This document shows positions 52,720-62,798 of a DNA stretch of 64,000 bases, piece by piece (within the stretch, counting starts at the first letter, position 1; each line of letters begins with the position of its first letter). The stretch is from contig NZ_BAABGY010000008.1 in NCBI RefSeq assembly GCF_039541815.1, positions 124,001 to 188,000 of the forward strand, in the 5' to 3' direction. This DNA comes from Flavisolibacter amylovorans (GTDB lineage: Bacteria; Bacteroidota; Bacteroidia; Chitinophagales; Chitinophagaceae). The notes below the pieces were generated by a model. It was not told the DNA's origin and made no database searches. It saw only the letters and a program-made list of their open reading frames with translations. A program made the translations under genes and the position numbers.

Positions 52720-53133
52720 CTATCTGTCATTTTCCAGGTAGTTAGTTAGTTTTTCTTCTAAAATCCAATCAAGCATCGAATCGATTTCCGGAATAGAATT
52801 CGGCTTTGTAATCATGTCAACACCATAGTCTGCGCAAAATTTTTCGTCCGAAGCTTGCGCCGAACTGGTAAATACGACAATCGGCAAGTTTGCAAACCGG
52901 TCTTTATTGCGAACGGCACGAATAAATTCATATCCGTTCATGCCTGGCATATTCAGGTCGAGCAGGATCAGGTGTGGGAAAGCCTCCACAGGTAGTGCCT
53001 CGAGGACTGTCCAGGCGGTGGTGCCCCCGGCGAATGGTTCTATTTTAATCCGGGGCGCCTTTGTTCGCAGGCAGGCGGCAACCAGTTCGCGGTAGTCGTT
53101 ATCGTCTTCTATATGGTAGATTAGCTTGGTCAT
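52720..53133 (-). CDS. Single-domain response regulator
   Basis: The 137-residue product is one receiver: acidic HIEDDNDYRELV, Asp in LILLDLNMPGMNG, Ser in VFTSSAQASDE and Lys in MITKPNSI. A broken relative of its C-terminal two thirds is part of the chimeric fragment at 44669. It is 106 bases from the end of the kinase gene at 53240. Confidence 0.9.
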   Translation of the reverse strand: MTKLIYHIEDDNDYRELVAACLRTKAPRIKIEPFAGGTTAWTVLEALPVEAFPHLILLDLNMPGMNGYEFIRAVRNKDRFANLPIVVFTSSAQASDEKFCADYGVDMITKPNSIPEIDSMLDWILEEKLTNYLENDR

Positions 53134-53239
53134 TCTGTTAGTTATGGTTTTGGGTGCTTATTGGCTGCAATATCGATTATTGCCAGTTATGAAATGTAGT
53201 GCACGCCCTACGCATTTACTGGCAGCCGCCCGCTCGCGG

Positions 53240-56200
53240 TTATTGAACGCCCGCGCTAAGGTTGTAAAAATGTATCAACACTCTACTCCCATTTCCTTCA
53301 AAACTCTGTACCCGGATGCCACCCTTCATCTGGCGCACGAAATCCTTGATCAGTATGACGCCGAGTCCTTTTCCCAGGTTGTCTGTTTCTTTATAACGCG
53401 CCGTCTGCTTTTCTTCAGAGACCAACTGCTGACGCACCGAATCCGGCATGCCAATGCCATTGTCGGAAACGGATAAAGAAAAAATGCCACCACTGTACTG
53501 GCAGGCAATATCAATATTCGAAGCCTGGGCATGCTGTATGGCGTTGAGTACAAGGTTGTAAAGGATTACCTGGAGGGCATCTTTATATTGAAAAACGCGC
53601 TCCGTGCAAATCATTTCGGCCGTAACCAGCTGGCCGCGGCTTTCGGCGATCGGCTTTAACAGCGACTTTACATGGTTTATGACATCCCGCACCTCAAAAA
53701 ATTCGGGCACCGTGCGCACTTGCTGGTGCTGCGATTTGATCCAGTTGAGCAGGTTGACGGAAAGCAATTCCAATTCGAGCGAGGTGTCATTGATAGAATC
53801 GACAGCCTTTTCGCGGAGCGTGGGGTCAAGCGAACGGGCATTTTCTCGCATCATGGTCGTAGCCTGGTGGATGTAGCGTAATGGTGTGATGATGTTATGC
53901 CCAATCACGGAGATCAACCGGTCTTTGAGCGCGTTTGTCTCCGAAACGATCTTTAGCTGCTCTTCCAGTTGGTCGTTTTTCTCCTGAATCTGGACTGTTC
54001 GTTCCGAAACCAGGGCTTCGAGGTTTCGTGTGCGTTTACGAATACGCGCCGTCCTCCAGAACACCATCAATACCACAAGCCCTATAACCGAAACACCCCA
54101 AAGCATCAGTGCCCAAGGACGAAGGTACCAATGCTGCGCAATCCGGAATGGGATTGCCAACAGCTTCACTTCATTAGGGCCGACGCCATTGAATGTGCGC
54201 AATTCAAGCCGATAGGCACCCGGGCGTAGGGATGCAAAGCGAAAAGAGGCAGACCCCGGGTCGATGGGAATCCACATCGTATCTTTCTTCTCCTCAGGTC
54301 CACGCAGCCGGTACCAGGCATATTGATTTTCCGGTGTGCCCCAAAAGGGAAAAACGAGGTCCATCTGAACGGTCCGAACATTGGTAGGGATTTCCGGGTT
54401 CGCAGTTACGGCAGCTTGCCCGTCCGCTGCGATGCTCATTATAAGTATCTGCCCGGCCGGTGACGGGGCATAAAGGCTGTCTGGATGAAAGCGCACCGGG
54501 CCGTCAATGGCAGGAAGGCTGATCGAACCGTCGGGAAGAATCAAAAACGCTGGTAGGCAGCCACCGTTGAACTCCGTTCCGGTCAGGCCATCGGGTTTTC
54601 CCAGGAAATGATAATAGATCGGGATATTTTTTCCAACTCCGGCCTGCAGACTTGCACGCGATACCCGGAAAAGGCCATTGTTCGAGCTGATGTAGCAAAA
54701 GCCGCGGTTGTCGGTAGCAATATTATGGGCATATTGGAGATGTCCCATCTTATCGGTAGGCAAACGACCCACCTTTCCATCTCGCAATCCAAAGATCCCT
54801 TCTCCATAAGTGCAGATGAACAGCGTCCCTTTGTCGAAGAAAAGGTAGCGAACCTGGGCGTCTTTAGTTATCGGAACCAGCCACGTTTTCCCGGCCCGAA
54901 GGTCGACAAACCGGACACCATTTCCCTCACATATGGCGATGCGGCCGGGCGCCACTTCCGCCGTCCCAAGTTGAATCGGGGCTGTCAGATCGGTCGAAAA
55001 GCGCTGCACAGGGATCAGTCGCTCACCATCGAGTCGGTACGCCGTTCGCCGGCCAAGTATGAACAAGGTGTCGCCGGACTGATGAAACGTCACCCAGACG
55101 GGATTGTCCAGGGAATCCAATTCTTTGGTAGTCTGACGAACGGGGTCGTATCGGAGCAGTTTGCCATTCCGGGGTGTGGAGGCGTACAGGTAAGCGCCGG
55201 AACGAAAAAGGTTGACGGTTCCTGGAAAGGGCCGGGCGCTTCGCACAGCCGGTCCCGACCGGGTGAAAAGTACCCCGTTGCTGTTCAGGATACGGCCATC
55301 CGGCAGCAAGGCCTGCCCATAGGTAACCAAAAGATCTTTGCCAATAACGCTCATCCCATCGCCGCTCTGAAAAAGGCTTTGCGGCGTCAACAGATAGAGG
55401 CCATTATACCGGTCACCAATGGCGATCGGGCCATTCTCTCCCAGGTGGCGCAAAACGAAAGGTGCTGCCTGATCGGGAAGCAGGTAAGGAGACCGGGTGG
55501 CCACTAAACGGTCGCCGCCGAGCTGCAGGAAGTAGAGCCGCCCTTTGGATGCGGCCATCGGCATGGGCCGGTCGGTATCTGCAACAAACGAGAACGGAGT
55601 GCCGCCCGGTAGTCCCGAAACTTCGATCCGGTTCAATTGCAAGGTTTCCGGCCTTACTTCCCAAACCCGGTCTTCGCCAAGCACGAGACAGCGACCCGCC
55701 GCTTTAATGAATTGCACGGTACCCACTTTGGGTCCGAAGGCGCGGAATGAGCTCCGGGTACTCACATAAATCCGTCCAAGGTAATTGACAAGAATGGAAT
55801 CACGGCGCGCATCCAGGGGAAGCATCCAGGAGGGGAGTAGCGGCTCCAGGCGCAGATTATTCATAATCCGGATCGCCTTGGAGCTGTCGGAAAAGGCAAA
55901 GGGGGGCGGGGCGCTGCTCAGGCTCACGGGACGGCCGGAGGGACGCATGCGCCCATTGCTGATCAGGAACGATTTATAGCCGTCCGCAAGCACGTAGATC
56001 TCGTGGCTCCGGCCGTGGGGCAGGATTCCGATCTGGTGCACACGCCCTTCATTAAAACCGGAATGCACAAAATGGTGTCCATCCCAGCGGCTCACGCCTC
56101 CTTCTGTGGCAACCCACAGGAGTTGCGTCGCCGACTCCCAGGCCAGGCCTTTCAAGGTGTTGGCAGGTAGCCCGTCTTCGTTGGTATAATGCCGTACGAA

Positions 56201-56275
56201 ATAATCCTGCGCGCAAACGTTGCCCGGGAAAAACGCGGCCAGGATGACCATTTTGATCCAGGAAAGTGCCCGCAT
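53240..56275 (-). CDS. Beta-propeller sensor histidine kinase, copy B (complete)
   Basis: From ATG 56275, one base after the stop of the LuxR-type regulator, the 1011-residue protein has a signal peptide ending PGNVCAQD. A periplasmic propeller with two-component-propeller repeats follows (about 25-640), then a Y_Y_Y domain (about 640-725), one membrane helix (about 735-755; SVIGLVVLMVFW), a coiled coil, and HisKA with VIGHNIITPLRYI. HATPase motifs are YNLVLNAIQHAQ, DNGIGMPDSV and NLGKGLGVILIKD. The His box differs from the usual SHDLRTPL. It is the homologue of the kinase at the left edge. It should pass its signal to the regulator at 56277. Confidence 0.93.
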   Translation of the reverse strand: MRALSWIKMVILAAFFPGNVCAQDYFVRHYTNEDGLPANTLKGLAWESATQLLWVATEGGVSRWDGHHFVHSGFNEGRVHQIGILPHGRSHEIYVLADGYKSFLISNGRMRPSGRPVSLSSAPPPFAFSDSSKAIRIMNNLRLEPLLPSWMLPLDARRDSILVNYLGRIYVSTRSSFRAFGPKVGTVQFIKAAGRCLVLGEDRVWEVRPETLQLNRIEVSGLPGGTPFSFVADTDRPMPMAASKGRLYFLQLGGDRLVATRSPYLLPDQAAPFVLRHLGENGPIAIGDRYNGLYLLTPQSLFQSGDGMSVIGKDLLVTYGQALLPDGRILNSNGVLFTRSGPAVRSARPFPGTVNLFRSGAYLYASTPRNGKLLRYDPVRQTTKELDSLDNPVWVTFHQSGDTLFILGRRTAYRLDGERLIPVQRFSTDLTAPIQLGTAEVAPGRIAICEGNGVRFVDLRAGKTWLVPITKDAQVRYLFFDKGTLFICTYGEGIFGLRDGKVGRLPTDKMGHLQYAHNIATDNRGFCYISSNNGLFRVSRASLQAGVGKNIPIYYHFLGKPDGLTGTEFNGGCLPAFLILPDGSISLPAIDGPVRFHPDSLYAPSPAGQILIMSIAADGQAAVTANPEIPTNVRTVQMDLVFPFWGTPENQYAWYRLRGPEEKKDTMWIPIDPGSASFRFASLRPGAYRLELRTFNGVGPNEVKLLAIPFRIAQHWYLRPWALMLWGVSVIGLVVLMVFWRTARIRKRTRNLEALVSERTVQIQEKNDQLEEQLKIVSETNALKDRLISVIGHNIITPLRYIHQATTMMRENARSLDPTLREKAVDSINDTSLELELLSVNLLNWIKSQHQQVRTVPEFFEVRDVINHVKSLLKPIAESRGQLVTAEMICTERVFQYKDALQVILYNLVLNAIQHAQASNIDIACQYSGGIFSLSVSDNGIGMPDSVRQQLVSEEKQTARYKETDNLGKGLGVILIKDFVRQMKGGIRVQSFEGNGSRVLIHFYNLSAGVQ

Positions 56276-56276
56276 T

Positions 56277-56909
56277 TCAAAATGTAATTTGGTGCACAGC
56301 CGCTTTTTCCAAGAGATCTTTGTAAGAAAGAACATCGACTTTTTCGAAGATACGTGCCTTCAGCGTGCTTACCGTATTCTTATGAAGGTTGAGCGAGGTG
56401 GCTATTTGCCCGATGGTTTCGCCTTTGAGCAGGTAATGAAGCACTTCCAGCTCGCGCTGCGACAACTGTGAAAACGGGTTTGCCTGCGACACAGAGACGG
56501 GGTGTGCAACTCTTTGCGGCGCTGGCTCGAAAAGAAATCGTGCGAGTGTAGCTTCGATCTGCTCTTGTGAAGAGCCCTTGTGCAGATAATACTGAACGCC
56601 CAGTTTGTGCAGTACCGGTTCATACACATCTGCCGGAAGCATGCTGTATCCCATGATATTCAGTTGCGGGAAAAGTTGCACCACGGCCGGCAGAATTTCC
56701 AGCGAGTTCCCGTCCTTGAAGATCATGTCGATGATCAAATGGGTTGGCCGGTGTTGCCGGATCGCATTGATTAATTCCCCACAGGAAGAAGCTTCAACAA
56801 ACTCAGACACCCCCATTTTTAACTGCAGAAGCATTTGTAGCCCCGTACGGACGATCGTATGATCGTCGGCCGATAGAACTCTTATTGATGCAACGTCTGT
56901 AATTGTCAT
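56277..56909 (-). CDS. LuxR/NarL-type response regulator, copy B
   Basis: From ATG 56909 the 210-residue product has a receiver domain (SADDHT; LIIDMIF; YLHKGS) and a LuxR-type helix-turn-helix (LSQRELEVLHYLL; LNLHKNTVSTLKARIFEKV). It resembles the regulator at 1199 closely. It is translated upstream of the kinase and divergent from the giant protein at 57206. The dyad at 56944-56961 is 35 bp upstream of its start. It probably controls the giant protein gene. Confidence 0.92.
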   Translation of the reverse strand: MTITDVASIRVLSADDHTIVRTGLQMLLQLKMGVSEFVEASSCGELINAIRQHRPTHLIIDMIFKDGNSLEILPAVVQLFPQLNIMGYSMLPADVYEPVLHKLGVQYYLHKGSSQEQIEATLARFLFEPAPQRVAHPVSVSQANPFSQLSQRELEVLHYLLKGETIGQIATSLNLHKNTVSTLKARIFEKVDVLSYKDLLEKAAVHQITF

Positions 56910-56943
56910 CCTCACAAAATTGATGCATTTTCTTAACACATTG

Positions 56944-56961
56944 TGTAGTGCGAACACTACA
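56944..56961. promoter_or_regulatory. Candidate operator dyad of the LuxR-type regulator (copy B)
   Basis: TGTAGTGCGAACACTACA is a perfect 7-bp dyad around CGAA and matches the arms TGTAG-N8-CTACA of copy A at 1861-1878. It lies at the same distance from the regulator start and from the -7 box, as in copy A. Confidence 0.7.
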
Positions 56962-56982
56962 GTGTTTTCAACTAGGAACTGC

Positions 56983-56990
56983 TAAGTTTG
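56983..56990 (+). promoter_or_regulatory. Bacteroidetes -7 promoter box for the giant surface protein (copy B)
   Basis: TAAGTTTG (in CTAAGTTTGCA) fits TAnnTTTG and is conserved with copy A at identical spacing to the dyad. The leader to the ATG at 57206 is about 215 bases. Confidence 0.6.
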
Positions 56991-57205
56991 CAGCCTTATT
57001 CGAAGTACGATGTGTCTTGGGATCTCAGTGTTATTGCTTATTCACGAACAAAACTAAACACTTAACGATAGAAATTCCGATTTCATCGAGCAAAGGGTGC
57101 TTTTCGCCGAATTCAAGAAAAGGTTACCACTACATAATGGTCGCTTTTCCTGCTTCCGAAAACCCACCCAGGCCGATAAATAACAAACTGATCACACTAT
57201 AGCTT

Positions 57206-60200
57206 ATGAACAATTATTCCATCCGACCTCAACGCTACATTACGGTACTGGTGTTCCTGGCAGCACTTACCGTCCTGCTAACCAGCAGGGTGGCTGCACA
57301 AACCTATTTTCCGGGTAAAATCGTTCGCCCCGCCACCCTCGCCGGATCCCGGACCGTACTGGACCCGAACGGCGATGGTTTTGTTTCTGCCACTACAAGT
57401 GGCTATTTTGGCCAGGACGATGTGAGCGCTTCCAATAACGAGCTGCAGTATAAGCCGATCTATCCCTTTTTCATGGAGCCGAATTCCGACCTGCGCCGCG
57501 GGCCGGACAAGCGTTTTACGGATTATGTGCCGAGCACGATCGACAAGGCTTCTTATTATATGTACTATACCGGCTCCAATGTGCTCTTCCGGGTGCGGAT
57601 GGGTTCGATCATCCCCGGAGCAAAGGGCTACAGCTACCTGATCGACATCGACGGTAAGTTTGGCGCGACGGGGCCGCTTGCGGATCCGAATTACCTGCCC
57701 CAATCTACTGGTGTCGGCGGCAACCCGGGGTTTGAGATCGAAGTTGATCTGTTCTCCCAGGCATCGCAGACCGGCATTGCCGTATACAATATCGACGGGA
57801 AGGACAAGCGCAACGATTTTCTGCCGGCCGTTTGGAGCGTGCAGAACTGGCTGGAATACTCCCAAGTTTCCATGGCCGCAACGTCGGATAACGGAGATCC
57901 GGACTACTACGTGGATTTCTATGTTCCGTTCAGTGTGCTGAGTGGCATTACGTTTGCCCCTCCGACGCTGCCGGCAAACATCACTACTTCGACTAACCTG
58001 CGCATCATCCCCACCACGGTGATGGCGCCCTTGCCCGCGGTGGGCGGTCCGAAGTCGGACATTTACGGCCTCCCGGATAATCTGTACCCCAACGCCAACG
58101 ACGAGTATGTGGCGATGCTTGGCTCGATGCCGCCAATTTCCGTCAGCAACTTCGGATCTGGTGGATCCGGTCAAAGCACAACAGCTTGCACGGCCCCCCC
58201 GACGATCAATAAAGTCAGCAGCGCCAGCGCTACCACCACTGTCAGCGGCACCTGGACACCCAACAATACTTCGGGCGCCATCCGGACCAATGTTGTGATC
58301 ACTGTGTATCGCAGCACCAACGGAGGGTCCTCCTACACTTCGGTTGGCACCACCACGGTAACGGCCGCCACGCAAACGAGCACCGTCAGCTGGTCGCTTT
58401 CCGGCGTTCCTGTTGCAAGCGGGAACCTGTATTATGCTACGGCGCAGGCGCCCGGCGAAAGTGCCTGTTTTCAGAGCGCGACGGCCACCGCCTCCAATTG
58501 CGCTACACCAATCCCGGCGCCGACTTTCGATGCTACCTGTAACACGGACATTACCGCCAACGATTTTTCCAAGGGCTTTACGTTTACGAATAAGCCCAGC
58601 ACCTATGCATCCAGTTTCGCAAATATCGCCAACATCACCCGCGGTACTTCCGCTGCTCAGACGGCCGGTTCGGGTGTAACAGGTACCGGAAATATCGGCA
58701 ACCAGAATAACCAGACCATTTCCAACCCGTTTGCGGAAACAGGCGGTACTGCTCCGAACGTAACCTGGACCTTTTCGGCCGGTTGCTCCGGCGGCGCTCC
58801 TCTTAGCTCGGGCTCTTACCGGATTTGGTACACCGACCCCAACGGCTGTGCCTCCAATGTGACCACGGCTTGCGTGGTGGGCAACGGTGGCAACCAGATG
58901 GCCGGAACCGGCACGAGCCTGGCCGTACCCACGGTGACTTCGCCTGCCAATGGGGTGCTTACGAGTACAACAACCTCCATTACAGTAAGCGCCACTAGAG
59001 GCTCCACGGTTACGTTTTTTCTAAACGGTGTGTCTCAAGGCACAGCGGTAGCCTCTGTTGGCGGCGTTTCAACGCTGGCTATCGGTACAATAGGCTCCGT
59101 AACTTTCACGGTACCTGCAGGCACCCTGAGCCTCAGCGACCGTGTCCGCTTCATTTCGGAAGTCAATACAGGCACGCTCAGCACCTCGTATTGTGGCCGT
59201 AACTCCGACCCGATCATCGTCAGCTGCTCGGCTGAAGCTCCGACCTTTACCACGAACAGCACCACAAACCTGCTCCAGCCCAGCAGCCCAGGCGGGTTTA
59301 TCCAAGGTACATCTTCTTCGTTCGGGGGTACCGTAAGCATTTACAACAGCACGGCCCAGTCGACGGTACTGGGGACGGCCACCGTCGGCAGCACCGGCTC
59401 CTGGACCAGTACGGTTACGCCGGTAAGCGGTCAGAGCTATGTAGCTACGGTTACGGCCACCAACGGTTGTGCCTCCGGCTATTCGCCTGCGCTCCTTTAC
59501 AACAACAGCACAACACCTTCTTCGCGTTGCACCGGCGCCGCCATCAGCAGCTACACCACCAGCTACCTGAACGGTACTTCCTATACCGGAGCCGGAACCT
59601 CGGTTTCGAATGGCCCTCCGACGTCATCCTCTTTTGCCATGAACGCTTTTGCGACGTCTGTGTCGGTATCCTGGACGGGTGCACTTCCGGGCGCTGGCCT
59701 GATTAGCTTGTATGAAGACGGCAACTTCGTGGCCTCTACGCGCGTGGCCGCCGGCGCAACAACGGCCGTTTTCAGCAATGGAACGGCTACCGGTGACAAC
59801 CTTGGCTTTTATACGGGCACTACGGGGTCCACCTCGCCCGGCAATGTATACTTTACTATTTCCGATACGAGCACGACCTTGCAGACCTACCTGCCAGAGA
59901 CTACTTGCCCGAATGTGGGTGTTGTAACCTGCCCGGTTACGACGACCACCCCGACGCTGACCGTCGCCAACTGCCCGACCTGTACGGCTACCGGCTCGTC
60001 GAGCGCGACCGTACCGTCGGGTGGTACCGTGACGTTTAAGCTCACGAATGTAACGCCCAACACGATCTACGCCCTGCGCAGCAGCACCGGAACATCATAC
60101 TCAAACACGTATACCGTACCTGCCAACTTCACGGGTACCGAGATTTATCTGACCTCGTTCCCGATCACCGGAACCAGCGGTTCCACAGTGACGATCGAAG

Positions 60201-62608
60201 CGGTGGGCACCACGGTTATCGTCAGCAACAACGTTACGGTTTCCTGTGCCGCCACCAGCACCTCAGCTACCGTCACCCTGGGCACTGCAACCGGACTGAG
60301 CATCAGCGGCACTGTATTCAACGATGTAGACACTTATCCCAATATCGGCGGTACGCCTGTAAGCGCGGTGACAAATGCCGCTTTTGGCAACACGAGCCGG
60401 CCGCTCTATGTATACCTGGTGAACAGCTCGAATGTGATCCAGGCCGTCAGCACGGTGAGTAGCGGCGTGAACAACACCGGGAGCTATGTCTTTACCGGCC
60501 TTACGAGCGGTGCCACCTACCGGGTCATCCTGGATACGGTAAGCAACCGGGCTATTGGCGGAACGCTCACCACAGCATCCGTGCCATTCGGATGGGCAAG
60601 TACCGCAGAAGGTACCAGTGGCTCGGCTGGTGATGGCGCTGCAGACGGCATCACGACGGTATCGAACCTTACCGCTTCGCAGGTAGTTGATTTTGGTATC
60701 AACGGTATTCCCTTGGCAGCCACCGCTACTGCCACCCCCCAGGTGAACCCGGGTGGTACTACCTCGGTTACGGTTCCGGCTACGACCTTCTCGGGATCAG
60801 ATCCCCGCGACGTAAACAACACGGGTCTTGTGGAGTATATTCGGATTACATCCTTCCCCTCCAATGCCACCTCAATTACCATCACCGGTAGTGAGAAGCG
60901 GGGCGATGCGCCGACTACAGTTACTTATTATCCTAACAGCGGGGCTATCCCCTCTGGCTGCGCGTCCTGCGCTGTTTTCCCTTCCGGCGGCGTTTACGTG
61001 CCGACCAATAGCACCGGCACACCCACCAACAGCAGCGCGGTGCAGGTAGATCCTGCTGCCGGAGCAGTCACCGTAGGCATTTCCTATGTGACGGTTGACA
61101 ATGCGAATAAAGAGAGTGCTACGGCAACTGCCAGCCAGCCCTTCACGACGCTTGCCATTTCGGGTACGGTTTACGACGATTTCGATGGGCTTACCGATAG
61201 CCAGATCGACGGCGTGGTGACCAACGCCGCGGGTAAGCTGCGCGTCAATGCCATCATTGGTGGAAGCATTATAGGTAGCGCTATTGTAGCCAGCAATGGT
61301 ACGTATAGCATTAGCGGTCTCGACGCCGGTACCTACACGCTGGTTTTAGACACTACCGGAACGAGCCAGAGCGCCCTGGTGCCGGCGGGATATGTGTTTA
61401 CCGGCGAAGGAGCGGGTACGGTCTCCGATGGAACCGTTAATGGCACACAGTCGGTAACGCTCAGCACCAGCAATGTAACCGGCCGCAACTTCGGTGTTAA
61501 CCAACTTCCGACAGCGGATTCCAAATTGTATACATTCAATCCGAATAATAGTCTTCCCTATGTGAGCTCGGTGTCGGTTGCCAGCACCGCCAATGGTGCG
61601 AATACCTACGCCGCCCGGATTGCGCTCTCGGGATACGCGTCGAGCGGCGCCGTACCCGGGGCGCTCACCGGTCTTGATCCGGACGGAAATGAAGGCAGTG
61701 CGCTGACCCTTCAGGACGCAATAGCAAACAGCTCGGTCATCATCGATCCGGCGACTTACGCAGGTACGCGATCCGGCAATGCCTACAGCAACGCCATCAT
61801 GCCCGAGTATGCCGGAATCCAACTCCAGCCGGGAGGCTGCCAGGGTTCTGATATCGGCAATCCGGCCTGTGCCCTGTTCAACAGCACCACGGCCAAGTGG
61901 GAAATCCCGGCTTATGACCTGGGCCAACTCACGCTGCTGGTGCGTGACGGAGCCGCAGGAGTCAATTTCAGCTATTCGTGGAAGGACAAAGCTGGCAGCA
62001 CCGGAACGGCCGCCACGTATGCACTGTCCTTCAGCACCCCACTGCCGGTACACCTGATCTCCTTCTCCGGCTCGAAGCGGAATAACCTGGCGGTGCTTCA
62101 GTGGTCGTCCGCGAACGAAGTCGATTTCCGTGGATATGGCGTGGAGCGAAGCCTTGACGGACGCAACTTCGGTTCCGTTGGCTTTGTCGGTGCCCGTAAC
62201 GAAGCCGGTACCATGCGGTATAGCTTCAATGACGATCTGACGATGATCAGCACTACACGGGTCTTCTACCGTCTTAAGCAACTGGACCTGAACGGCAGAT
62301 ACACCTACAGCAATGTCATCAGTCTCGCGCTTGACCAGAGTGAAGCCCGCACTGAAGCGATCGTTTTGGTTAACCCCGTGCGTACAGCAAACGTGCAGCT
62401 GAAAGTTGAGAGCGCTGTTGCTGTTACAGCCCGGTTCACCTTGGTGAATCCTGCCGGGGCAGTACTGGCACAGTATGAATATCCCGTAGGGCAGGGTGTT
62501 AGCACCTTCAAACTGCCACTTCCCGGCTTTGCGGCGAATGGGATTTATCAAATCATTTCGGTCATTGGAGATACCAGGATCACCAATAAGGTTCTTGTGG
62601 ACCGCTAA
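57206..62608 (+). CDS. Giant secreted cell-surface protein with type IX secretion tail, copy B
   Basis: The 1800-residue product has a signal peptide ending SRVAAQT, the same N-terminal domain (PGKIVRPATLAGSRTVLDPN), repeated Thr/Ser/Gly-rich Ig-like segments, SdrD-B-like parts (SGTVFNDVDTYPN, SGTVYDDFDGLTD) and a C-terminal sorting domain ending ITNKVLVDR. Long central blocks are nearly identical to copy A, with one change over about 150 residues, although the DNA has many silent differences. The signal peptide and the C-terminal tail differ much more. It is followed by a terminator and expected to be surface exposed. Role unknown. Confidence 0.92.
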   Translation: MNNYSIRPQRYITVLVFLAALTVLLTSRVAAQTYFPGKIVRPATLAGSRTVLDPNGDGFVSATTSGYFGQDDVSASNNELQYKPIYPFFMEPNSDLRRGPDKRFTDYVPSTIDKASYYMYYTGSNVLFRVRMGSIIPGAKGYSYLIDIDGKFGATGPLADPNYLPQSTGVGGNPGFEIEVDLFSQASQTGIAVYNIDGKDKRNDFLPAVWSVQNWLEYSQVSMAATSDNGDPDYYVDFYVPFSVLSGITFAPPTLPANITTSTNLRIIPTTVMAPLPAVGGPKSDIYGLPDNLYPNANDEYVAMLGSMPPISVSNFGSGGSGQSTTACTAPPTINKVSSASATTTVSGTWTPNNTSGAIRTNVVITVYRSTNGGSSYTSVGTTTVTAATQTSTVSWSLSGVPVASGNLYYATAQAPGESACFQSATATASNCATPIPAPTFDATCNTDITANDFSKGFTFTNKPSTYASSFANIANITRGTSAAQTAGSGVTGTGNIGNQNNQTISNPFAETGGTAPNVTWTFSAGCSGGAPLSSGSYRIWYTDPNGCASNVTTACVVGNGGNQMAGTGTSLAVPTVTSPANGVLTSTTTSITVSATRGSTVTFFLNGVSQGTAVASVGGVSTLAIGTIGSVTFTVPAGTLSLSDRVRFISEVNTGTLSTSYCGRNSDPIIVSCSAEAPTFTTNSTTNLLQPSSPGGFIQGTSSSFGGTVSIYNSTAQSTVLGTATVGSTGSWTSTVTPVSGQSYVATVTATNGCASGYSPALLYNNSTTPSSRCTGAAISSYTTSYLNGTSYTGAGTSVSNGPPTSSSFAMNAFATSVSVSWTGALPGAGLISLYEDGNFVASTRVAAGATTAVFSNGTATGDNLGFYTGTTGSTSPGNVYFTISDTSTTLQTYLPETTCPNVGVVTCPVTTTTPTLTVANCPTCTATGSSSATVPSGGTVTFKLTNVTPNTIYALRSSTGTSYSNTYTVPANFTGTEIYLTSFPITGTSGSTVTIEAVGTTVIVSNNVTVSCAATSTSATVTLGTATGLSISGTVFNDVDTYPNIGGTPVSAVTNAAFGNTSRPLYVYLVNSSNVIQAVSTVSSGVNNTGSYVFTGLTSGATYRVILDTVSNRAIGGTLTTASVPFGWASTAEGTSGSAGDGAADGITTVSNLTASQVVDFGINGIPLAATATATPQVNPGGTTSVTVPATTFSGSDPRDVNNTGLVEYIRITSFPSNATSITITGSEKRGDAPTTVTYYPNSGAIPSGCASCAVFPSGGVYVPTNSTGTPTNSSAVQVDPAAGAVTVGISYVTVDNANKESATATASQPFTTLAISGTVYDDFDGLTDSQIDGVVTNAAGKLRVNAIIGGSIIGSAIVASNGTYSISGLDAGTYTLVLDTTGTSQSALVPAGYVFTGEGAGTVSDGTVNGTQSVTLSTSNVTGRNFGVNQLPTADSKLYTFNPNNSLPYVSSVSVASTANGANTYAARIALSGYASSGAVPGALTGLDPDGNEGSALTLQDAIANSSVIIDPATYAGTRSGNAYSNAIMPEYAGIQLQPGGCQGSDIGNPACALFNSTTAKWEIPAYDLGQLTLLVRDGAAGVNFSYSWKDKAGSTGTAATYALSFSTPLPVHLISFSGSKRNNLAVLQWSSANEVDFRGYGVERSLDGRNFGSVGFVGARNEAGTMRYSFNDDLTMISTTRVFYRLKQLDLNGRYTYSNVISLALDQSEARTEAIVLVNPVRTANVQLKVESAVAVTARFTLVNPAGAVLAQYEYPVGQGVSTFKLPLPGFAANGIYQIISVIGDTRITNKVLVDR

Positions 62609-62636
62609 TCGCCTTGGTTTCGGATGGATAAATGAG

Positions 62637-62656
62637 GCCCCTTCTACGGAAGGGGC
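62637..62656 (+). terminator. Intrinsic terminator of giant protein copy B
   Basis: An 8-bp stem GCCCCTTC / GAAGGGGC with a 4-base loop, followed by TTCGCTTTT, 28 bases after the stop. It is placed like the copy A terminator. Confidence 0.85.
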
Positions 62657-62798
62657 TTCGCTTTTAAATAACGGTAAATAGTTGGCCGGCAATTCACTGG
62701 GATCGGATGGTTGCGCAATCGCAATAGCCGTTAAGACAAGGCAAATGACTGTTTCGATGAACCGGACGCAGCGGATATTTGTTTGTACCATTGAAGCT

